64,000 bases of DNA from contig NZ_JAOPFU010000013.1 of the NCBI RefSeq assembly GCF_025515275.1, positions 28,952 through 92,951 on the forward strand, written 5' to 3'. The stretch is from Catenovulum sp. 2E275 (GTDB lineage: Bacteria; Pseudomonadota; Gammaproteobacteria; Enterobacterales; Alteromonadaceae). Under the pieces are notes generated by a model that did no database searches, was not told where the DNA came from, and saw nothing but the letters and a program-made list of their open reading frames with translations. A program made the position numbers and the translations under genes. Numbering within the stretch: the first letter of the stretch is position 1; each line of letters starts with the position of its first letter. This document shows positions 47,416-56,475 of the stretch, one piece after another.

Positions 47416-47443
47416 ATATTTCATATATGGTTATATGAAATAT
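47416..47443. promoter_or_regulatory. 12-bp inverted repeat before the CBS gene
   Basis: ATATTTCATATA (47416-47427), TGGT, and TATATGAAATAT (47432-47443) form a perfect inverted repeat ending 36 bp before the CBS-protein start codon. Related TCAAGTTATTGA and TCAAGTTTATTGA half-repeats flank it. It may be an operator or a leader hairpin; there is no U-tract. Confidence 0.45.
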
Positions 47444-47479
47444 TCAAGTTTATTGAGTCCTTTCTTGGGAGGTAATATC

Positions 47480-47893
47480 ATGAAAATTAGTGAAATTATG
47501 TCGCATCCAGTTGTTACTGTTGAACCAGATGACTCTTTAGTTATTGTCAGTGATATTTTCAATAATACCCGATTCCATCATTTATTAGTGGTTGAAAAAG
47601 GTGTACTAATTGGAGTGGTTTCAGATCGAGATTGGCTGAAAGCAATTAGCCCGAATATTGGAACAGCTTCTGAGCAGCAAAAAGATTTAGCAACCCTTAA
47701 TAAACGGGTGCATCAAATAATGACCCGCCAGCCTATTACTTTAACACTCCAAAACAGTATTCACGAGGTGATTGATATATTTGCAGAGCAAAATATTTCA
47801 TGTATTCCCGTAGTGAATAAATCTAATCAGCCAATAGGTATTATTAGTTGGCGAGATATCATTCGAGCAATCAAAGTACATAATAAAAAATAA
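47480..47893 (+). CDS. Tandem CBS-domain protein
   Basis: The 137-residue protein consists of two CBS domains (ISEIMSHPVVTVEPDDSLVIVSDIF..., QIMTRQPITLTLQNSIHEVIDIF...), a Bateman module that usually binds adenosyl nucleotides. No effector domain is attached. The ATG at 47480 has GGAGG eight bases upstream and starts exactly at the first CBS strand. An ATG at 47435 lies within the upstream inverted repeat and is rejected. Confidence 0.88.
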   Translation: MKISEIMSHPVVTVEPDDSLVIVSDIFNNTRFHHLLVVEKGVLIGVVSDRDWLKAISPNIGTASEQQKDLATLNKRVHQIMTRQPITLTLQNSIHEVIDIFAEQNISCIPVVNKSNQPIGIISWRDIIRAIKVHNKK

Positions 47894-47988
47894 ATTTCAT
47901 TAATTATTGATTTTAAAGCTATTTTTAAATTATTTCTAAAAAGTTAATTTTTTGTTCTTGTGTTTATCTTAAATTAATACTAAATTAT

Positions 47989-48002
47989 CTTAAACGTTTA
48001 AG
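47989..48002. promoter_or_regulatory. LacI-type operator 1 (MFS-GH32 operon)
   Basis: CTTAAACGTTTAAG is a perfect 14-bp palindrome with the central CG typical of LacI-family sites, 23 bp before the MFS start codon. It is followed by TTTGTTG. Near-identical sites precede the TonB receptor and GH97 genes. Confidence 0.8.
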
Positions 48003-48025
48003 TTTGTTGTGTTAAGGTTAATTCT

Positions 48026-49255
48026 ATGCAATCTAATAATATAAAAACCATTAAGTGGCTCACCTATTTAATGTTTATGATGTTTGCGATGACTACTGAT
48101 GCAGTTGGAGTCATTATTCCTGAAATAATTCGCGAGTTTAATTTAAGTTTAACTGCGGCTGGTGCTTTTCATTACGGACCAATGGCTGCAATAGCCATTG
48201 GTGGCATTGGACTGGGTTTTTTAGCTGATAAAATAGGCAGAAAAAAAACAATCATTATTGGTTTAGCTTTATTTTCTACTGCTTGTGGTTTATTTGCGGT
48301 TGGTAATACATTTAGCTTTTTTCTGTTTTTATTGGTTTTATCTGGTCTGGCGATTGGTATTTTTAAAACCGGCGCGCTAGCGCTAATTGGTGATATTTCT
48401 AAAACGGCTGAATCCCACACTAAAACCATGAATGTAGCAGAAGGTTTTTTTGGGGTTGGGGCCATTATTGGTCCGTTTATTGTTACCGCTTTATTAGCCA
48501 GCGGTGTAAACTGGAAGTTTTTATATATAATCGCTGGTGGCATTTGTATTGTTTTATGCTTAATTGCCGCATTAGTTGCATATCCTGTTCGAACTCAAGT
48601 TAATACTGAGCAAATTAATTTATCTCGTACTTTTTCCATACTTAAAAGTCCTTATGCTATTGGTTTTTCCATTTTAATTGCATTGTATGTGGCGGCCGAG
48701 GCTGCAATTTATGTTTGGATGCCAACCTTATTAAAAGATTACACAGGTTCATATACTTGGGCTGCGACTTGGTCATTAACTATTTTCTTTACCTTCAGAG
48801 CATGTGGCCGATTTTTGGCTGTATGGTTTTTGAATCTGGTTAATTGGAAAATTGCTATGGTGGTGTTTTCTGCTGCTATTGCAATTTGTTATCTAGCTAG
48901 TATTTGGTTTGGTCTTGAAGTCGCAGTATTTTTACTACCTCTATCTGGCCTATTTATGGCAATGATTTACCCAACTTTAAATTCAAAAGGAATTAGCTGT
49001 TTTCCTAAACACGAGCACGGGGCTATTGCTGGCGTGCTGTTATTTTCAACAGCTGCAGCTGCTTCATTCGGGCCTATGATTATGGGAGTGTATAGTGACT
49101 GGATGGGGGGAGAAGCTCGACATGGTTTTGTATTGGCCGCCGGTTTTGCTTTTTTATTATGCGCTGGTTGTGTGTATAACTGGTTATTTGATCCTACAGA
49201 TCAACATATTAAAGAAATTGAGAATTTAGAGCCGCCAATTGATGTAGCTAAATAG
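48026..49255 (+). CDS. MFS sugar transporter of the sucrose/fructan locus
   Basis: The 409-residue protein has twelve hydrophobic segments, the MFS loop motif GFLADKIGRKKTIII between helices 2 and 3, and no fused domains. It is 11 bp upstream of the GH32 gene, so it should import the disaccharide or short fructan that GH32 cuts in the cytoplasm. It differs from the FHS symporter 5 kb away, which probably takes up free fructose. The operator overlaps its promoter region. Confidence 0.85.
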   Translation: MQSNNIKTIKWLTYLMFMMFAMTTDAVGVIIPEIIREFNLSLTAAGAFHYGPMAAIAIGGIGLGFLADKIGRKKTIIIGLALFSTACGLFAVGNTFSFFLFLLVLSGLAIGIFKTGALALIGDISKTAESHTKTMNVAEGFFGVGAIIGPFIVTALLASGVNWKFLYIIAGGICIVLCLIAALVAYPVRTQVNTEQINLSRTFSILKSPYAIGFSILIALYVAAEAAIYVWMPTLLKDYTGSYTWAATWSLTIFFTFRACGRFLAVWFLNLVNWKIAMVVFSAAIAICYLASIWFGLEVAVFLLPLSGLFMAMIYPTLNSKGISCFPKHEHGAIAGVLLFSTAAAASFGPMIMGVYSDWMGGEARHGFVLAAGFAFLLCAGCVYNWLFDPTDQHIKEIENLEPPIDVAK

Positions 49256-49266
49256 AGGTTTTTATT

Positions 49267-50709
49267 ATGCCAAATAATATTTTTACGCCACAGTGGCGAC
49301 CAAAAGTTCATTTTACGCCTGAAAAAAATTGGATGAATGATCCGAATGGCTTGGTTTATTACAACGGACAATATCATTTATTTTACCAATATAACCCACA
49401 TGGAAATGACTGGGGTAATATGAATTGGGGGCATGCAACATCAACCGATTTAATTAACTGGCAGCATCATCCGGTTGCGATTGAAATGGACGTGCAGGGG
49501 TTAGGTTATATTTATTCTGGTAGTGCAGTTGTTGATTTTGATAATACCAGTGGTTTACAGCAAGGCGAGCATCCGCCGTTAGTGGCGCTTTTTACCCATA
49601 CTCAAGCGGGTTGTGAAACGCAAAGACAAAGCTTGGCTTATAGTACCGACGGTGGTTTTAACTGGCTTCAATACGATAATAACCCAGTGATAGATAATCC
49701 GGGGCTGGTTGATTTTCGGGATCCTAAAGTATTTTGGCACAAGCAAAGTCAGCGCTGGATTTTAGTCTTAACTGCCGGTCATCAAATTGATTTTTATGCT
49801 TCTGAAAATTTACTGAACTGGCAATTTATTAGCAGCTTTGGTGAAGATGAAGGCTGTCATGGCGGTGAGTGGGAATGCCCTGATTTATTTGAACTGACAA
49901 CAGGTGAGGATGAAACAAAATGGGTTTTATTGGTTAGTTTAGTGCCGGGTGGGCCAAATGGCGGTAACGGAACTCAATATTTTATTGGTGACTTTGATGG
50001 TCAAACTTTTACTGCTGAACACCAGGATGTTCGTTGGCTGGATTATGGGCCGGATAATTATGCTGGCGTGACTTGGGATGGAAAACAAAGTTTAGATAAC
50101 CGCCGTACATTAATTGCATGGATGTCGAACTGGATTTATGCTGCCGATATGCCAACGTTTCCTTGGCGCGGAGCTATGTGTTTGCCACGTGATTTATTAT
50201 TAGTTAAGCGTAATCATCAATATTTTATTGCAAATCAGCCAGCTAAAGAAATTGATGATAACTTAATTGTATTTGAGCAAAAGGCTCAGACAAACACAAA
50301 ATTGAGTACAGAGTTACCAACTGATAGTGCGCTGGATATTAAAATTAGCTCACAGCTTGAGCAAACGGACAAGCTATATATCAGATTAACGAATGACTTG
50401 GGAGAGCTTGTTGAGTTAAAATATTTACCTGCACAACAAAAAATACTGGTCGATAGAAGTAAAGCTGGTTGGCAATACAAACTTTGGCGAACTCCGAGGA
50501 TAGAAGCATTTACTCATACCTGTGATAGCGATATAAATTGTCGCTTGGTATTAGATTCCAGCTCGCTTGAAGTCTTTTGGCAAGACGGTACAACCAGTAT
50601 GACAATATGCCTGTTACCAACAGAAGCTTTTAATAAAATAGAAGTTGATACTGCAGAAGTTTCTGGGAAAACGATTAATGTATCTCGTATCAAACATACA
50701 GATTCATAG
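49267..50709 (+). CDS. GH32 sucrose/fructan hydrolase
   Basis: The 480-residue enzyme has all GH32 catalytic motifs: WMNDPNG with nucleophile D25, FRDPK with D152 stabilising the transition state, and ECPDLF with acid/base E203. A five-bladed propeller is followed by a beta-sandwich (from about 345). There is no signal peptide, so it acts in the cytoplasm on imported sucrose or short fructo-oligosaccharides. Whether the substrate is phosphorylated cannot be told; no PTS gene is present, which favours unphosphorylated sugar. Confidence 0.92.
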   Translation: MPNNIFTPQWRPKVHFTPEKNWMNDPNGLVYYNGQYHLFYQYNPHGNDWGNMNWGHATSTDLINWQHHPVAIEMDVQGLGYIYSGSAVVDFDNTSGLQQGEHPPLVALFTHTQAGCETQRQSLAYSTDGGFNWLQYDNNPVIDNPGLVDFRDPKVFWHKQSQRWILVLTAGHQIDFYASENLLNWQFISSFGEDEGCHGGEWECPDLFELTTGEDETKWVLLVSLVPGGPNGGNGTQYFIGDFDGQTFTAEHQDVRWLDYGPDNYAGVTWDGKQSLDNRRTLIAWMSNWIYAADMPTFPWRGAMCLPRDLLLVKRNHQYFIANQPAKEIDDNLIVFEQKAQTNTKLSTELPTDSALDIKISSQLEQTDKLYIRLTNDLGELVELKYLPAQQKILVDRSKAGWQYKLWRTPRIEAFTHTCDSDINCRLVLDSSSLEVFWQDGTTSMTICLLPTEAFNKIEVDTAEVSGKTINVSRIKHTDS

Positions 50710-50876
50710 CACTTTTATTGCTGGATTGGGAATAAGGTTAACATAATAGACGCGCCAGTTAACTTTATTCTCAATCCACTCTTAGTACGGATTTTAATTT
50801 ACTCAGCTATAAATTAAATTTGATTTATCAACTTAATGCTTTTAGATTAAACCAAAATCAAAAACTATATAAATTT

Positions 50877-51917
50877 ATGTCTGCTAAAAAACCCCTAACA
50901 CTTAAAAAAGTCGCTGAAATCTTAAACGTATCAACTGCGACTATTTCAAATGCATTTAATCGGCCCGATCAACTTTCTGTTAGCCTGCGTGAGAAGTTAT
51001 TAGCTGAATGTGATCGTTTGGGTTATCACGGCCCTAATATTGCAGCGCGTTCATTACGTAAAGGGGAGTCGGGGGTGATTGCTGTTTTGCTGACAGATTC
51101 ACTGGCTTATCATTTTACGGATCCGGTTGCTAATCAGTTTTTACAAGGTATATCCGAAGTATTAGAAAAAAATGGGAAACAACTGTTGATGTTATCTGGC
51201 GCTCATGGTGATGCTCCTTCAACTGGAATTGAGGCTCTTCCGGATGGTTTTATTATTTATGGGACGCAGGATCATAACCCATTATTTGAGCGAATTATTA
51301 AACAAGGTAAACCTATTATTACGGTTGACTTCGATGTTCCAGAGCTTGGCTCAGTCAACATAGACAATGTTCAAGCTGCATATAAAATAGCCACTCATGT
51401 TATGGCTCAAAAAGTCAATCATGTTGCAATATTAGGACTTAGATTGATCCACTCTGATCGGGTATGTCGGATTACACAAGGTGAGTTATATGATGAGTCG
51501 GAGGCTGTTTCAAGGCGGCGATTAAATGGATATATTAAGGCTTTACAAGAATATAACCATCAAATTGCTCCTGATAGAATATGGCATGTTCCACTTAATA
51601 CACTAGATGCTGCATATCAGGCAGCTAAAGAGGCTTTGACTATTAGCCCCAGACCAGATGCTATTATTTGCATGACAGATAAGCTAGCAATCGGGGTAAT
51701 TGAAGCTGCGAAAGAACTTAATATTAAAATACCGGAAGAGTTAAAACTAGTTGGCTTTGATGATATTCCGGAATCCGCATTGGTTAATCCACCTTTAACC
51801 AGCGTGCATCAATATATCAAACAAAAAGGAATACGCGCAGCTCAGCGCTTGTTGGCAGGGGAGCTAGAAACGAAAGAAATCTTAGATGTTGATATTGTTA
51901 TTCGACAATCTTGCTAA
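50877..51917 (+). CDS. LacI family regulator of the sugar regulon
   Basis: The 346-residue protein has the LacI HTH and hinge (LTLKKVAEILNVSTATISNAFNRPDQLS, then NIAARSLRKGESGVIAVL) and a periplasmic-binding-like sugar domain. It is the only LacI member in the region and sits between the operator-bearing MFS-GH32 and TonB-receptor units. It is therefore the probable reader of the three CTTAAACGTTTAAG-type sites. The ATG at 50877 is chosen; an upstream non-ATG start at 50820 would add an unusual 19-residue tail. Confidence 0.9.
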   Translation: MSAKKPLTLKKVAEILNVSTATISNAFNRPDQLSVSLREKLLAECDRLGYHGPNIAARSLRKGESGVIAVLLTDSLAYHFTDPVANQFLQGISEVLEKNGKQLLMLSGAHGDAPSTGIEALPDGFIIYGTQDHNPLFERIIKQGKPIITVDFDVPELGSVNIDNVQAAYKIATHVMAQKVNHVAILGLRLIHSDRVCRITQGELYDESEAVSRRRLNGYIKALQEYNHQIAPDRIWHVPLNTLDAAYQAAKEALTISPRPDAIICMTDKLAIGVIEAAKELNIKIPEELKLVGFDDIPESALVNPPLTSVHQYIKQKGIRAAQRLLAGELETKEILDVDIVIRQSC

Positions 51918-51952
51918 CGCTATACACTCGCTTTTAATAATTCTCTGTAGAT

Positions 51953-51984
51953 TAACCCGTTTTTCTTTGATGTAGAACGGGTTA
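51953..51984 (+). terminator. Hairpin after the LacI gene
   Basis: TAACCCGTT (51953-51961) pairs with 51976-51984 around a 14-nt T-rich loop, 35 bp after the lacI stop. The following TTTAG is short, so termination may be partial. Confidence 0.55.
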
Positions 51985-52041
51985 TTTAGCCTTCATACCA
52001 TAGTGAGCTCCTTCCTACTCTTGCTTTCAATGCTTAACTCT

Positions 52042-52101
52042 TAGCTGAATACACCTTAAATAAACTTAATGCATTAAGTTTATTTAAGGTGTATTCAGCT
52101 A
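52042..52101. repeat. 60-bp perfect palindrome
   Basis: The left half (52042-52071, starting TAGCTGAATACACC and ending AACTTAATG) is the exact reverse complement of the right half (52072-52101), with no spacer. It lies in the 430-bp gap between the LacI gene and the TonB receptor. Function unknown: a cruciform-forming element, a decayed insertion, or a very strong hairpin in RNA. The rest of the gap is AT-rich promoter DNA with operator 2. Confidence 0.9.
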
Positions 52102-52241
52102 GATATATTCAATTCTAAACAAAATAATAAAATTATTTTTTATTATTTTTCAGTGGCTTGTTTGTTTATTGTGATAAAAATAAAAATAAATAAGCTTTAT
52201 TTATTTACAAAAGATAAACAAAGGTCTAATATTTACTCAAT

Positions 52242-52255
52242 CTTAATCGTTTAAG
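52242..52255. promoter_or_regulatory. LacI-type operator 2 (TonB receptor)
   Basis: CTTAATCGTTTAAG differs from operator 1 by one base (A to T in the left arm) and is followed by TTTGTTTTG, much as operator 1 is. It is 92 bp before the receptor start codon. Confidence 0.75.
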
Positions 52256-52347
52256 TTTGTTTTGAAGAACTTTCGATTAATTGGTTCTATATTTAAGTAT
52301 GCACCTGCATTGCTTAAGTAATTTTAAAAATGCTTGGAGATATCAAG

Positions 52348-54813
52348 ATGAATAAAACCTTTAAGTACTCATTGATCGCACTTTCAATTAATTCTGTATT
52401 TGCTACCGGTGCTTTAGCTCAAGAAGAGCAATCTACAGAAAAAGAAACTAAGTCAGATTTTGAAACCATTGTTATTACCGGTTCTCCGGGTGGGCGTACT
52501 CAAATTGAGTCGGCAATGGCTGTCACTAGCGTTGATGCGGATATGATCAAAGATTTTCAACCCAGTTCTGAATCAGAAGTATTTAGAATGATCCCAGGTA
52601 TTCAGGTATCAGGTACTGCAGGTCCAGGGGGGAATTCAAATATTGCTGTTCGAGGTTTACCGGTTGCGACTGGTGGTTCGCCTTTTGTTCAGATACAAGA
52701 AGATGGTTTACCAACTGTTTTATTTGGCGATATTCAATTTGGTAACAATGATTATTGGACACGGTTTGATTCATCAGTAGAACGAGTTGAAGGGGTTCGA
52801 GGTGGTACAGCCGGCACGTTTGCTTCACAAGCTCCAGGTGCAATCATTAACTATATCAGTAATTACGGTCAATATGATGGTGGTCATGTCAAATTAACAA
52901 CCGGTGTTGGTTACGATGAAACCAAAGTTGATTTTAGATACGGCGGGTTTGCCAGCGACAGCGTTAATTATCACGTAGGTGGTTTTTATAAAGTGGGTAA
53001 AGGCCCGCAAGATGCTGGTTATGTTGTCAGTGACAGCATGCAAATTAAGGCTAATTTAACTAAGTATCTGGCTGATGACACCAGTTATATTCGATTTTTG
53101 GTTAAGCTAGCAGATACTCAAGAACCAAATTATACTGGCTCTCCGGCATTAGCAAAAGCCAAGAAAAACGCCAATGGCAGCTACTCTATAACAGGCATTA
53201 AACAATACCCAGGTTTTGATGGTCGAGATACTTCTAATTATTCCATTAATAACCAAAACTTTTTAGTTTTAAATCGTGAAGGCGGTTTGGAACGAGTTAA
53301 TTTATCAGGTATTAGCACAAAAACTTTTGCTATCGGTACAGAGCTACATTACGAATTTGAAGATGAATTAATTTTAGACAATAAAATGCGTTGGACCGAT
53401 ATGAGTGGTTCATTTTCAAGTTCGTTTTTAGGGATGACACCTGTTGGCGATTTAAATTTAGTATATGCAAACGGACCTATGCAGGGCGAAGCGTATGATA
53501 AAGCTTATTACGATGGTAATGTTAATGTTCATACAAACATTAGCGATATCGGTAGTTTTGTCAATGATTTGACCTTGTCAAAAGAGTTTGATGTTGACGG
53601 AAATACACTGTCTGTACGCGGTGGTTTTTTCTACATGAACCAAAATATTGCCCAAGATTGGCATCCTAACAGAACTTATAAAGAGTTAAGTGGTAATAAC
53701 CCAGCGATGCTGGAATTATTAGATGATGAAGGTAATCAATTAACCGCGAATGGTATTGCTGGTTATAATGATGCATGGGGAGCAGCTGTTGCTCGTGAAG
53801 TTGATTTAGCTTACACAGATACCGCACCTTATGTATCTGTTGATTTAGATACTGACATGTTTACGCTGGATGCAAGTGTGCGTCGCGATACAGTGGAAGC
53901 ATCAGGCTGGGCCGTCGGCTCAAGTGGTGAAGTGATTAATGTTGATGTATCTGGTGAAGATGTAACTATTCCTGGTTTAATACCAGATGGAGATGCTGAG
54001 TATTTAGATTATTCAGTGAGCTACAATTCTTGGACTGTTGGTGGTTTATACAAATACAGTGATGACACCAGCTTTTTCATGCGGGGTTCTCGTGGCGGTC
54101 GTTTTAATGCAGATCGTCAAACAATGAGCGGTAAAATTAATCCTGATGGTTCATTAACTCAAGCAGGCCGTACAGCTGCTGTTGATTTTGTGAATCAGTA
54201 TGAGATTGGTGTTAAAAACCGTGGTGATGTGGGCGATGGTTATGGGTATTATACTTTTGAATTAACCTTGTTACAGGGTGACTTTACCCAAAGTGCTTAC
54301 GAGCCGACTTCAACTCCTTCGTGCCCTAATGGCGGTTGTGTATTAGATAGTGAATATGAATCACAAGGAGCTGAAGTTTTAGGGACGCTGAGATTTGGTG
54401 GGTTGAATTTAATTGCAAACGCGACTATCACAGATGCAAAAGCACGAGCTGCCGGAGATTCTGGTTGGAGCGAAGCATGGGAAATTCCAAACCTAACTTA
54501 TACCATGTCTGCAAATTATGAGTTTACCGATGAGGTTATTGCCGGTATTAATATGACAGGCCAAACTGAAACTTATGCTCGTGGCTCGTTAGATAAATAT
54601 GAAGGTTCAACTACTTGGGGGGCTAGCTTACGTTATGCTCCGACAGAGAATCTTGAATTTAGTGTAACTGGTTATAATATTTTTGATCAGTTTGCAGTAC
54701 GAAGCCCAGGCCAGGTTATTAGCGTGGACGAATCTAGTGAAACTGCCGTGTTATTAGTTAACCCAACATTGGGGCGCACAATAACCGCTTCTGTAAAGGT
54801 AAGCTTTGAGTAG
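52348..54813 (+). CDS. TonB-dependent outer-membrane receptor
   Basis: The 821-residue protein has a signal peptide (MNKTFKYSLIALSINSVFATGALAQ), a plug domain (about 40-160; ETIVITGSPGG, ESEVFRMIPGIQVSG, SVERVEGVRGG) and a 22-strand barrel ending in Phe-Glu (ASVKVSFE). In this setting it should take up an oligosaccharide across the outer membrane with TonB energy. Its promoter carries a LacI-type operator, and it is followed by genes often paired with such receptors in Alteromonadales. The ATG at 52348 with GGAGA upstream is preferred over 52330. Confidence 0.93.
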   Translation: MNKTFKYSLIALSINSVFATGALAQEEQSTEKETKSDFETIVITGSPGGRTQIESAMAVTSVDADMIKDFQPSSESEVFRMIPGIQVSGTAGPGGNSNIAVRGLPVATGGSPFVQIQEDGLPTVLFGDIQFGNNDYWTRFDSSVERVEGVRGGTAGTFASQAPGAIINYISNYGQYDGGHVKLTTGVGYDETKVDFRYGGFASDSVNYHVGGFYKVGKGPQDAGYVVSDSMQIKANLTKYLADDTSYIRFLVKLADTQEPNYTGSPALAKAKKNANGSYSITGIKQYPGFDGRDTSNYSINNQNFLVLNREGGLERVNLSGISTKTFAIGTELHYEFEDELILDNKMRWTDMSGSFSSSFLGMTPVGDLNLVYANGPMQGEAYDKAYYDGNVNVHTNISDIGSFVNDLTLSKEFDVDGNTLSVRGGFFYMNQNIAQDWHPNRTYKELSGNNPAMLELLDDEGNQLTANGIAGYNDAWGAAVAREVDLAYTDTAPYVSVDLDTDMFTLDASVRRDTVEASGWAVGSSGEVINVDVSGEDVTIPGLIPDGDAEYLDYSVSYNSWTVGGLYKYSDDTSFFMRGSRGGRFNADRQTMSGKINPDGSLTQAGRTAAVDFVNQYEIGVKNRGDVGDGYGYYTFELTLLQGDFTQSAYEPTSTPSCPNGGCVLDSEYESQGAEVLGTLRFGGLNLIANATITDAKARAAGDSGWSEAWEIPNLTYTMSANYEFTDEVIAGINMTGQTETYARGSLDKYEGSTTWGASLRYAPTENLEFSVTGYNIFDQFAVRSPGQVISVDESSETAVLLVNPTLGRTITASVKVSFE

Positions 54814-54856
54814 TTTATATCTACACTAAGTTGTACCTAAATTGATAAATGATGAC

Positions 54857-54895
54857 AGTAGTAGTTGTTTTAAGTTAAAGCAACTACTACTTTTT
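54857..54895 (+). terminator. Intrinsic terminator after the TonB receptor
   Basis: AGTAGTAGTTG (54857-54867) pairs with 54881-54891 and is followed by TTTTAT. It should lower, but may not stop, readthrough into the downstream TPR-oxygenase and halogenase genes, which have no visible operator of their own. Confidence 0.82.
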
Positions 54896-54964
54896 ATATA
54901 ATCTGAGTAGTTCAAAAAATTAACTTAAAAGTCCAGCAATTAGGACTAATTTAAGGTTTTGAAT

Positions 54965-56458
54965 ATGATGCAGTCATCTACACAGCAAGCTTATTTGCTG
55001 ATGCAACAATCTAAATTTAAACAAGCGATAGCCCTTTTACAAAAAATCGTTAAGCAGTCCGAAAAGCTCTTTGATGGTTGGAAATTGTTAGGTTTTGCTT
55101 ATCATGAAATTCAGTCCGAAATGGATGCGATGCAGGCATTTAAACGGGCCTTGGCAATAAAACCAAATGATTACGATACAGCATTGGCCTACGCGCAAAG
55201 TCGTTTTTATTGTGGCTTGCCAGCTGTAACTGCATTTGAATATTTAGACAGATTAAAACCTGGAGATTTAAATGCAACACGTGGCTTGGCTATGGCTTTA
55301 GCTGCAGAAGGTGATTTATTAAAATCTCATAATTTGTTAAATCAAGTATTAAAGCAGCACCCTACTTGGCTGGAAGGGCACAAATTATATGCCCAGCAAC
55401 AATATACTCAGGGTGATTTAAATCAATTTACTCAATCTTATCAGCAAGCAATAAACCATAACCCTAATGAAATTGAGTTATGGTTAGGCTGGTTTAGACA
55501 GCTTGCGCAACTAAAACAGTGGCAGCCAGCTCTTGATATTATTGAGCGAGCAGAGAATATATTCGGTGAAATTGACTCATTAAAATTGGCTCGTTTGTTT
55601 GTAGCGAGTGAATCCGGTCAGTTTGACACTGCACAAGTGCTATTCCAGCAAACAAAGCAAATCCAAGAGCCATTACGTGATATGGCGTTGCTTCGGAGCT
55701 ATCTTAAACAAGGTTTGTATAATGATGCTGAAAAAATTGCATTAATGTATATTCAGACTGCTCAAGCTCGGGTATTTTGGCCTTATTTATCATTAATTTG
55801 GCGCTTAACTAATGCAGATAAATCGTCATGGTTAGATGGCAGCCATAGACAAGAAGGCACTCGTAATTTCATTCAAAGCTATCAGGTTAACTTTAATGCA
55901 GCACAATTATCTGCATTAAAAGTAAAGCTTGAGCAATTACATACCGCGGTAAACCCTTTTGCTCAACAATCTGTTCGAAAAGGAACACAAACCGATCAGA
56001 ATTTATTTTTGCGCCACGAGCCTATTATTCAAAAATTAAAAATAGAAATTCAGAAACAGGTAAAAAAATACATTAGTAGTTTACCCGCTCACGAAACTGG
56101 ACATCCTTTGTTGGGCGTTAACCGAAATCAATTATCTGACATAGGTATACGTTTCTCTGGAAGTTGGTCTGTTAAATTAAATTCGCAAGGGTTTAACGTT
56201 AGTCATACTCATCCAATGGGATGGATCAGTAGCGCTTTGTACGTAGATTTACCTAAATCTTCAGAAATGGGGAATCCTCCAGCTGGATACCTTCAGTTTG
56301 GAACGCCTCCACCAGAACTTAATCTTAATTTATCAGCCCATACACAAGTTAAACCGGAAAAAGCTAAATTGGTTTTATTTCCGTCTACTATGTGGCATTC
56401 CACTGTACCGTTTGATAAAGGGCAGAGATTAGTTGTTGCTTTTGATGTACGGCCTTAG
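54965..56458 (+). CDS. TPR protein with C-terminal 2OG-Fe(II) oxygenase-like domain
   Basis: The 497-residue protein has TPR repeats over about 1-280 and a C-terminal putative 2-oxoglutarate/Fe(II) oxygenase (about 370-497). The segment NVSHTHPMGWISSALYVDLP contains the first metal ligands (H414, H416). H478 (MWHSTVPF) and R488 (GQRLVV) fit the distal His and 2OG-binding Arg. Related TPR-hydroxylase genes are often encoded beside TonB receptors and flavin halogenases in marine bacteria. The substrate is unknown. ATG at 54965 follows AAGG; the halogenase gene is 17 bp downstream. Confidence 0.75.
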   Translation: MMQSSTQQAYLLMQQSKFKQAIALLQKIVKQSEKLFDGWKLLGFAYHEIQSEMDAMQAFKRALAIKPNDYDTALAYAQSRFYCGLPAVTAFEYLDRLKPGDLNATRGLAMALAAEGDLLKSHNLLNQVLKQHPTWLEGHKLYAQQQYTQGDLNQFTQSYQQAINHNPNEIELWLGWFRQLAQLKQWQPALDIIERAENIFGEIDSLKLARLFVASESGQFDTAQVLFQQTKQIQEPLRDMALLRSYLKQGLYNDAEKIALMYIQTAQARVFWPYLSLIWRLTNADKSSWLDGSHRQEGTRNFIQSYQVNFNAAQLSALKVKLEQLHTAVNPFAQQSVRKGTQTDQNLFLRHEPIIQKLKIEIQKQVKKYISSLPAHETGHPLLGVNRNQLSDIGIRFSGSWSVKLNSQGFNVSHTHPMGWISSALYVDLPKSSEMGNPPAGYLQFGTPPPELNLNLSAHTQVKPEKAKLVLFPSTMWHSTVPFDKGQRLVVAFDVRP

Positions 56459-56475
56459 TTATTAGGAAGAATAAT

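Noticed and set aside
50820..50876. A 19-residue N-terminal extension of the LacI protein
   Set aside because: It would need a non-ATG start and adds residues before a normal LacI HTH that begins shortly after the ATG at 50877.
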